From contig OY781044.1 in assembly GCA_963676235.1 (NCBI GenBank), positions 744,001-808,000 on the forward strand: a stretch of 64,000 nucleotides of DNA, in the 5' to 3' direction. The position numbers were made by a program, and so were the translations under genes. Source of the stretch: JALNYB01 sp963676235 (lineage in GTDB: Archaea; Thermoplasmatota; Thermoplasmata; Methanomassiliicoccales; Methanomethylophilaceae). Below the pieces are notes generated by a model. That model was not told the DNA's origin. It saw only the letters and a list, made by a program, of their open reading frames with translations, and ran no database searches. Numbering within the stretch: position 1 is the first letter of the stretch; the number at the start of each line of letters is the position of its first letter. This document shows positions 61,033 through 64,000 of the stretch, piece by piece.

Positions 61033-61272
61033 ATGGCAGTAATCGACATCAGAATTGAGCTCAAGAAAGGCGTCGCTGATCCTGAAGGGATGAATACGAA
61101 AAAGACACTCGAATCACTCGGTTTCAATGGTATCGAGAATGTTAAGACAGTCAAGTTCTTCGAAGTCACACTTGACATGCCTGCCGATGAAGCAAAGAAA
61201 CACGGGGAAGAGATGTGTAAAAAACTTCTGGCCAACCCCGTAATTCAAACATATTCTGTTACAGTGAGATGA
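61033..61272 (+). CDS. purS: phosphoribosylformylglycinamidine synthase subunit PurS
   Basis: A 79-residue PurS: DIRIELKKGVADPEGMNTKKTL then VKFFEVTLDMPADEAKK. It bridges PurL and PurQ in the FGAM synthase complex of purine synthesis. The frame is open upstream to 60907, but the TATA-like box at 61003-61011 puts the transcript start almost at the ATG at 61033, so the message is leaderless. purL follows 4 bp downstream. Confidence 0.93.
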   Translation: MAVIDIRIELKKGVADPEGMNTKKTLESLGFNGIENVKTVKFFEVTLDMPADEAKKHGEEMCKKLLANPVIQTYSVTVR

Positions 61273-61276
61273 GCAG

Positions 61277-63613
61277 ATGTCCAAAGACGGGCTTATGACG
61301 AAAAGGAACGTTCCATTTGAATTATTCGATGTTGACATTCTATACGCGACTGATGCGGATTTGAATAAAATCTCAAAGGATATGAGTCTAAGTCTCTCAC
61401 TCGATGAGATGAAGACTATCAAAGATTATTTCAAGAAGGAAGGAAGAAATCCGACCGACGTAGAATTGCAGTCACTTGGTCAGGCCTGGAGTGAACATTG
61501 TTGTTACAAGAGTTCCAAACCCATCCTGAAAGAATTCGTATTCGGTATCGAACGCGACGATGTTCTTTCTAGAGGAGATGCAGGCGTGATGATTTTTGAT
61601 GACGATTACGCTTATGCATTGAGGGTCGAGAGTCACAATCACCCTTCAGCCATTGAACCGTACGGCGGTGCTGCAACAGGCATCGGCGGAATTCTTAGAG
61701 ATGTTATCTGCATGGGCGCACAGCCTATAGGACTTGCCGACCCATTATGTTTCGGCCCAATCGATACGAAAGCCGAATTGCCACCGGGTATCAAGCATCC
61801 TCGCTATCTTATGAGTGGTGTAGTTTCTGGTATCAGAGATTATGGAAATCGTGTAGGTATACCTACCATCACAGGAGGATTCTTCTTCGATGAGAAGTAC
61901 ACCGGCAACTGCCTAATAAATGTCGGATGTCTCGGGATCATAAAAAGGAAGGATCTCGGTCTCAATTATGTCGGAGGTCCAGGAGAGGTCATGATCCTCG
62001 TTGGAGGACGTACTGGAAGAGACGGAATTCATGGAGTCAACTTTGCATCAAAGGATCTGACATCCACGTCACAGGATGATTCAAGGGGAGCTGTTCAGCT
62101 TGGAGACCCAATTACAAAGGAACCGGTCATGCATGCATGTTTTGAAGTAAACGAGAAGCATCTCATCACTGGAATGAAGGACCTCGGGGGAGGAGGCCTC
62201 AGCTGTGTAGTCGGAGAGATGGCACTGGAAGCGGGATGTGGTGCGGATGTCGATCTCGAGAAGGTTCTGTTGAAAGAATCAGGTCTCGCTCCATGGGAGA
62301 TATGGGTCTCTGAATCGCAGGAACGTATGATGTGTTCCTGTAAACCTGAGAATGTTGACAAGGTCCTTGAGATTTTTAAGATGTGGGATGTCCTCGCGAC
62401 ACCCATTGCGAAGACCACATCGGTCCCACGTACACGTTTATTCTGGAATGGATCTCTCATCTTTGATATGGATCTCGAGTTCCTTACCGGTGGACCGGTC
62501 TATCACAGACCGTATACATTGCCAAAGGTATCTTCAAAGGCAAATGAGAAATTCCCCAAGCTTCCCGGTAACGATGAGATAATAATGTCACTTATGTCGG
62601 ATCTCAACGTTGCATCAAAGGAGTGGGCGATAAGGCAGTACGACCACGAGGTACGTGCTTCTACAGTTATCCATCCCATGGTCGGTAAGATGAACAAGAC
62701 CGGACCTGGTGATGCATCTGTTCTTATGCCGGTTCCTGGCAGATGGAAGGGACTTGCTGTAGCAACAGGATGCAATCCGTGGTTCACTGCGCTAGATCCA
62801 TATAACGGAGGTATGTCGAGCATAGATGAGGCGTGCCGTAATATTGTAGCAGTAGGTGCAATGCCGAATGCATTCACTGATTGTCTAAATTTCGGTAATC
62901 CCGAGAAGCCCGATAGATTGGGAGAGTTCAGGGAAGCCGTGAGAGGCATCGGAGAGATCGCGAAGGAACTCAACATACCGATACCGTCCGGAAATGTCAG
63001 TTTATACAACGAGGCCCCCGGAGGAATTCATATTCTTCCGACACCCATGATCGTTGGATGCGGGCTTATTGATGATGTTAGAAATGCCATCACGGCCGAT
63101 ATGAAAAAAACCGGAAGCTGTCTCTATCAGGTCGGAAAGACCAAGGATGAGATGGGCGGTTCGTTATTGTTCCGCAAATTCCACGGAGAAGAAGGACAGG
63201 TGCCCGGTGTCGACATTCCTCACCTCAAGATATTGATGGAGAAACTCTTGAAGGCTATGGGCGAAGGACTTGTGTTGAGTTGTCACGACTGTTCTGATGG
63301 AGGGCTTGCCGTAGCTGTTTCAGAGATGTGCATCTCCGGAGATGTAGGAGCTCAAATTGATCTCAAGGCACTTGGAGATCTAAGCGATAAAGTTAAATTA
63401 TATTCCGAGAGCAATTCACGTTGGATTGTGGAGATAGACGGAAAGGATACGGAAGAATTCGAGAATATCATGGGTGACGATGTAACATGCATCGGCATAT
63501 CCAAAGGAGATTCCCTCGTGATCAAAAGCGCAAAGGTGGACATACCCGTCAGTGTTCTGAGAAAAGCTTGGAGCGATCCCATTTGGAACATCATGGGAGG
63601 TGCTTCGCAATGA
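61277..63613 (+). CDS. purL: phosphoribosylformylglycinamidine synthase subunit PurL
   Basis: A 778-residue PurL of the small, separate-subunit type. It uses ATP and ammonia from PurQ to convert FGAR to FGAM. Landmarks are LGQAWSEHCCYKSSK, VESHNHPSAIEPYGGAATGIG and the second PurM-like half with FTDCLNFGNPEKP and SCHDCSDGGLAVA. Start ATG at 61277 after GAGATGAGCAG. Its TGA overlaps the purQ ATG. Confidence 0.96.
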   Translation: MSKDGLMTKRNVPFELFDVDILYATDADLNKISKDMSLSLSLDEMKTIKDYFKKEGRNPTDVELQSLGQAWSEHCCYKSSKPILKEFVFGIERDDVLSRGDAGVMIFDDDYAYALRVESHNHPSAIEPYGGAATGIGGILRDVICMGAQPIGLADPLCFGPIDTKAELPPGIKHPRYLMSGVVSGIRDYGNRVGIPTITGGFFFDEKYTGNCLINVGCLGIIKRKDLGLNYVGGPGEVMILVGGRTGRDGIHGVNFASKDLTSTSQDDSRGAVQLGDPITKEPVMHACFEVNEKHLITGMKDLGGGGLSCVVGEMALEAGCGADVDLEKVLLKESGLAPWEIWVSESQERMMCSCKPENVDKVLEIFKMWDVLATPIAKTTSVPRTRLFWNGSLIFDMDLEFLTGGPVYHRPYTLPKVSSKANEKFPKLPGNDEIIMSLMSDLNVASKEWAIRQYDHEVRASTVIHPMVGKMNKTGPGDASVLMPVPGRWKGLAVATGCNPWFTALDPYNGGMSSIDEACRNIVAVGAMPNAFTDCLNFGNPEKPDRLGEFREAVRGIGEIAKELNIPIPSGNVSLYNEAPGGIHILPTPMIVGCGLIDDVRNAITADMKKTGSCLYQVGKTKDEMGGSLLFRKFHGEEGQVPGVDIPHLKILMEKLLKAMGEGLVLSCHDCSDGGLAVAVSEMCISGDVGAQIDLKALGDLSDKVKLYSESNSRWIVEIDGKDTEEFENIMGDDVTCIGISKGDSLVIKSAKVDIPVSVLRKAWSDPIWNIMGGASQ

Positions 63614-64000
63614 AAGCTAAGGATGTAAAGGTCTGTGTACTCAGGATAGAAGGAACGAATTGTGAGGACGAGATGGCTGAGGCATTCAGTATGGTCGGTG
63701 TATCGGCTGAGAAGGTCCATCTCAAACAGTTGATAGGACAATCACCCGCATCGCTTGCAAGAGATCTGGAGGATTTTGATGTACTTGCATTGCCAGGAGG
63801 ATTTTCTGCAGGAGATTATGTTCGTGCAGGGGCCATCTTCGCAGCGAGGATCAAAAGTGCCCTCGGACCACAGGTAAAGAAATTTGTAGAAGCTGAGAAG
63901 CCGGTTCTTGGAGTTTGCAATGGATTCCAGATATTAGTAGAGTTGGGATTATTGCCCGCAATGGAAGAGACTATGACGCCTGTTCCTACCGCAGCATTGT
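63610..64000 (+). CDS. purQ: phosphoribosylformylglycinamidine synthase glutaminase subunit PurQ (partial)
   Basis: The first 130 codons of PurQ; the gene runs off the window. The class I amidotransferase fold is clear: VCVLRIEGTNCEDEMAEAF at the start, LPGGFSAGDYVRAGA, and VLGVCNGFQILVELG with the nucleophilic cysteine. It frees ammonia from glutamine for PurL. The ATG at 63610 overlaps the purL stop (ATGA). The histidine and glutamate of the triad lie beyond the end. Confidence 0.95.
   Translation, partial: MKAKDVKVCVLRIEGTNCEDEMAEAFSMVGVSAEKVHLKQLIGQSPASLARDLEDFDVLALPGGFSAGDYVRAGAIFAARIKSALGPQVKKFVEAEKPVLGVCNGFQILVELGLLPAMEETMTPVPTAAL

Overview
The window reads as a chromosomal segment of a methanogenic archaeon, most likely of the order Methanomassiliicoccales (class Thermoplasmata, a gut or rumen lineage). 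Archaeal markers include ribosomal proteins L1/L10/L12, L7Ae, S28e, L24e and S6e, aIF5B, aIF2-gamma, aEF1B, primase large subunit, GINS, the archaeal CoA route (pantoate kinase and phosphopantothenate synthetase) and TATA-type promoters. A methanogenesis marker 8 protein at 38501-39325 points to a methanogen. Nearly all intact genes stop with TGA or TAA and only two with TAG, as expected where UAG can encode pyrrolysine. The order is inferred; no diagnostic methyltransferase or pyl gene is in the window.

Layout. 0.1-6.5 kb: a methyltransferase, the L1-L10-L12 operon behind a leader hairpin, a ribbon-helix-helix plus tubulin/FtsZ-like pair, and a membrane protein with a glycosyltransferase. 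6.5-18.9 kb: housekeeping genes (RNA methyltransferase, CoA synthesis, adenosylhomocysteinase, sugar or nucleoside kinase, AK6, CDP-alcohol transferase, primase, radical SAM, malic enzyme, pyrophosphatase, aEF1B with a zinc ribbon). 19-32.9 kb: a surface-glycan region. An operon at 18987-22061 encodes an apparently complete route to a nucleotide-activated D-glycero-D-manno-heptose: nucleotidyltransferase, heptose-7-phosphate kinase, and a fused GmhA isomerase/GmhB phosphatase. A second kinase copy, GtrA, a GT2 enzyme and three multi-spanning glycosyltransferase-like proteins follow. ilvN and ilvE sit inside this region.

33-41.6 kb: the L7Ae-S28e-L24e-Ndk-aIF5B and S6e-aIF2-gamma-PIN runs, methanogenesis marker 8, cyclophilin and MsrA-MsrB. 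Then come two lysine-tailed small proteins. From 42.4 to 50.5 kb lies an 8-kb island bounded by a 20-bp direct repeat of the 3' end of a tRNA-Lys(CUU) gene. It holds a decayed transposase, two proteins resembling bacterial accessory families, an IS1634-like element with perfect 15-bp inverted repeats and a broken transposase, a serine recombinase fused to a broken DNA methyltransferase, an intact serine recombinase, and a bacteriocin-precursor-like peptide with a small membrane protein next to it.

50.7-64 kb: housekeeping again (CBS protein, MBL hydrolase, GINS, thymidylate kinase, CoaBC and pantoate kinase, Prs, ProS, TrmI) and the purS-purL-purQ operon, preceded by a 17-bp direct repeat and running off the window end. 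The most unusual items are the archaeal heptose pathway with its isomerase-phosphatase fusion, the tRNA-bounded island with a candidate archaeal bacteriocin, and two candidate ribosomal-protein autoregulatory leaders.
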